Source of the DNA: Pseudomonadota bacterium
Lineage (GTDB): Bacteria > Desulfobacterota > SM23-61
Direction: 5' to 3'
Assembly: GCA_018819135.1 (NCBI GenBank)
Contig: JAHJQK010000164.1
Span: 1 to 45,343, forward strand
Length of the DNA stretch: 45,343 bases
Shown: positions 44,435-45,343 of the stretch, piece by piece
Numbering within the stretch: position 1 is the stretch's first letter
How the letters are laid out: each line of letters starts with the position of its first letter
Made by a program: the position numbers and the translations under genes
Notes under the pieces: model-generated
What the model was told of the DNA's origin: nothing
The model's input: only the letters and a program-made list of their open reading frames with translations
The model's database searches: none

Positions 44435-44569
44435 ATTTTTACTCCTTTATAAGAGATGATACTTGCTAACCTCGATAAATCAATAGATTACAAACTCAAT
44501 TCAGAAATTCGGTATGTTACCTTTATATTTTTTAAGCTATATCTTTGGCATTGAAGCAATTGCTGTGAG

Positions 44570-44794
44570 TTATACATCTTCGTTTATCTTCAACCTTCGT
44601 TGTCGGGCCATCCTTGCGCAGAAGGCGTCAATTTGAGCTTTAGCCAATTTTGATGGCATTACCTGTCCGTTTTCCCACCGATTTACGCTGGTAAAGCTAA
44701 CTCCAAGTTCACGCGCAAGATCTTCTTGGCTAATACCGAGCTGGCTACGAACATCCTTTAATAGCACAGGATAATCTTTTCCTTGAAAACCCAT
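44570..44794 (-). CDS. Small XRE-family DNA-binding regulator
   Basis: A 74-residue helix-turn-helix protein. The HTH occupies roughly residues 10-50: LLKDVRSQLGISQEDLAREL, then GVSFTSVNRWENGQVMPSKL. A short basic tail follows (ARQRRLKINED). It has a purine-rich GGAAGGGAA ribosome site. A palindrome at 44834-44847 lies about 40-50 bases upstream. Its position ahead of mntA-hepT and the large NTPase gene on the same strand suggests local control of this defence block, but that is inference from context only. Confidence 0.85.
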   Translation of the reverse strand: MGFQGKDYPVLLKDVRSQLGISQEDLARELGVSFTSVNRWENGQVMPSKLAKAQIDAFCARMARQRRLKINEDV

Positions 44795-44833
44795 GATCCG
44801 TTCCCTTCCACTCTTAATAATCCTTCACATATA

Positions 44834-44847
44834 ATAGCACATGCTAT
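44834..44847. promoter_or_regulatory. Palindromic operator candidate upstream of the XRE gene
   Basis: ATAGCA CA TGCTAT is a perfect inverted repeat with 6-base arms, followed on the + strand by another AGCAC half-site. On the minus strand it overlaps a TATTAT-like -10 region ~45 bases before the XRE start. Typical placement for autorepression by a small XRE protein. Confidence 0.55.
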
Positions 44848-44980
44848 AGCACTTAGAAATTAATTATCTGTCAAGGATCATGATATATTACCTCTTTATG
44901 GATCAAATAAGACGACGATTAACGGTTTAGTATGACTTACCAGCCAGGTCCATTCATAACACTCAGTATCGCAAAAAAAT

Positions 44981-44992
44981 GGGGTCAGACTT
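44981..44992 (+). repeat. REP-like motif next to the Y1 transposase gene
   Basis: GGGGTCAGACTT lies two bases beyond the transposase stop codon. It shares its first eight bases (GGGGTCAG) and the CTT end with the REP-like arm at 3332-3347 (reverse strand). Confidence 0.5.
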
Positions 44993-44994
44993 CG

Positions 44995-45343
44995 TTATTT
45001 CTTTATTTTTATTTTGCGCCCCTCGACCAGATTCTTTTCCAAACCCATGAGTTTCTCTCTGAACCCATCCTCCTCCCTCATGCGCTTTTCCACCTTCGCC
45101 ATGCCCTGGCACAACGAAACAGGATCACGCCGAAAATAATCGGCAATACTACTCAAAGGGTAGCCCGCAAGCTTTCTGCCCAGGTATCCCACAATACTGC
45201 GTCCCGAAGCTCCTATCCGATTCCGGCTCATGCCCCTTATCACGCTAACAGGTATTCCAAAACCCATCTCAACCCCGTCCACCATATCTCCAAGGGAAAT
45301 CTCATAGATATGCTCAACCTTTTCTCTCGCTCCCCGCTGAATC
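44995..45343 (-). CDS. C-terminal part of a Y1 (REP-associated-type) transposase with DnaA-like HTH; runs off the window
   Basis: The frame is open to the window edge, so the 5' part with the HUH/Y1 nuclease domain would lie outside. What is visible is a helical domain resembling the DnaA C-terminal helix-turn-helix that is fused to many deltaproteobacterial REP-associated tyrosine transposases: MSRNRIGASGRSIVGYLGRK, then LSSIADYFRRDPVSLCQGMA. A short Met at 45285 is probably not the start, since upstream codons (IQRGAREKVEHIYEISLGD) continue in frame and read like protein. The C-terminus is Lys-rich. A GGGGTCAGACTT repeat sits just 3' of the stop. The identification rests on the HTH part only. 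Confidence 0.65.
   Translation of the reverse strand, partial: IQRGAREKVEHIYEISLGDMVDGVEMGFGIPVSVIRGMSRNRIGASGRSIVGYLGRKLAGYPLSSIADYFRRDPVSLCQGMAKVEKRMREEDGFREKLMGLEKNLVEGRKIKIKK

Noticed and set aside
1..45343. tRNA, rRNA or riboswitch genes
   Set aside because: No cloverleaf ends, rRNA segments or B12/SAM-type riboswitch boxes could be recognised, including upstream of the B12-dependent mutase; a covariance-model search would be decisive.

Overview
The window looks like a chromosomal segment of an anaerobic, probably deltaproteobacterial (Desulfobacterota-like) organism, with defence genes at both ends and a carboxylic-acid catabolic locus between them. The taxonomic guess rests on the gene families only: 2-hydroxyacyl-CoA dehydratase-type proteins, a split B12-dependent acyl-CoA mutase, ADP-forming acyl-CoA synthetase, paired GlcD/GlcF oxidoreductases, a TAXI-TRAP importer and 23S-IVP-type four-helix-bundle genes. 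No rRNA, tRNA or ribosomal protein gene is visible to anchor it.

Left defence region (1-16.8 kb). It opens with a broken Septu/PtuA-like ATPase that keeps Walker B but has lost Walker A next to a G/C-rich palindrome. A PtuB-like HNH nuclease follows, then a tightly coupled pair: an S-adenosylmethionine decarboxylase (SpeD)-like protein with an altered self-cleavage site, and a DUF3326 protein. Convergent to these is a type I BREX operon on the minus strand (brxA-like, brxB, brxC, pglX, pglZ of the 'type B' sort, brxL). Its pglX has a frame break near 11,200 that separates the first ~34 codons from the rest. Upstream of BREX lies a decayed, doubly frameshifted N-terminal fragment of a Cas6-type CRISPR endoribonuclease.

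Central metabolic region (17.1-39.3 kb). Two divergent transcription units meet at about 30.1 kb around a perfect inverted repeat. The minus-strand unit encodes an acyl-CoA mutase large subunit with unusual active-site residues, its B12 subunit, two 2-hydroxyacyl-CoA dehydratase-family subunits, a PaaK-like acyl-CoA ligase, an XRE-cupin regulator, a BKACE (beta-keto acid cleavage) enzyme, and GlcD and GlcF. The last two are separated by a four-helix-bundle gene flanked by inverted repeats. The plus-strand unit encodes an NDP-forming acyl-CoA synthetase alpha subunit, a TAXI binding protein, a fused TRAP permease, an IlvD/Edd dehydratase and a second GlcD/GlcF pair. I infer uptake of a hydroxy- or sugar-type carboxylate, dehydration or oxidation, CoA activation, carbon-skeleton rearrangement or reductive dehydration, and energy recovery through acyl-CoA cleavage. 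The substrate is unknown.

Right defence region (39.5-45.3 kb), all on the minus strand: an XRE regulator with an upstream palindrome, a MntA-HepT toxin-antitoxin pair, and a 1414-residue protein with an N-terminal NACHT/STAND-like P-loop NTPase, a long helical repeat region and a C-terminal PD-(D/E)XK nuclease. The window ends in the C-terminal part of a Y1 (REP-associated-type) transposase with a DnaA-like HTH. The 1414-residue protein, the SpeD-like/DUF3326 pair and the atypical mutase locus are the best candidates for undescribed biology.
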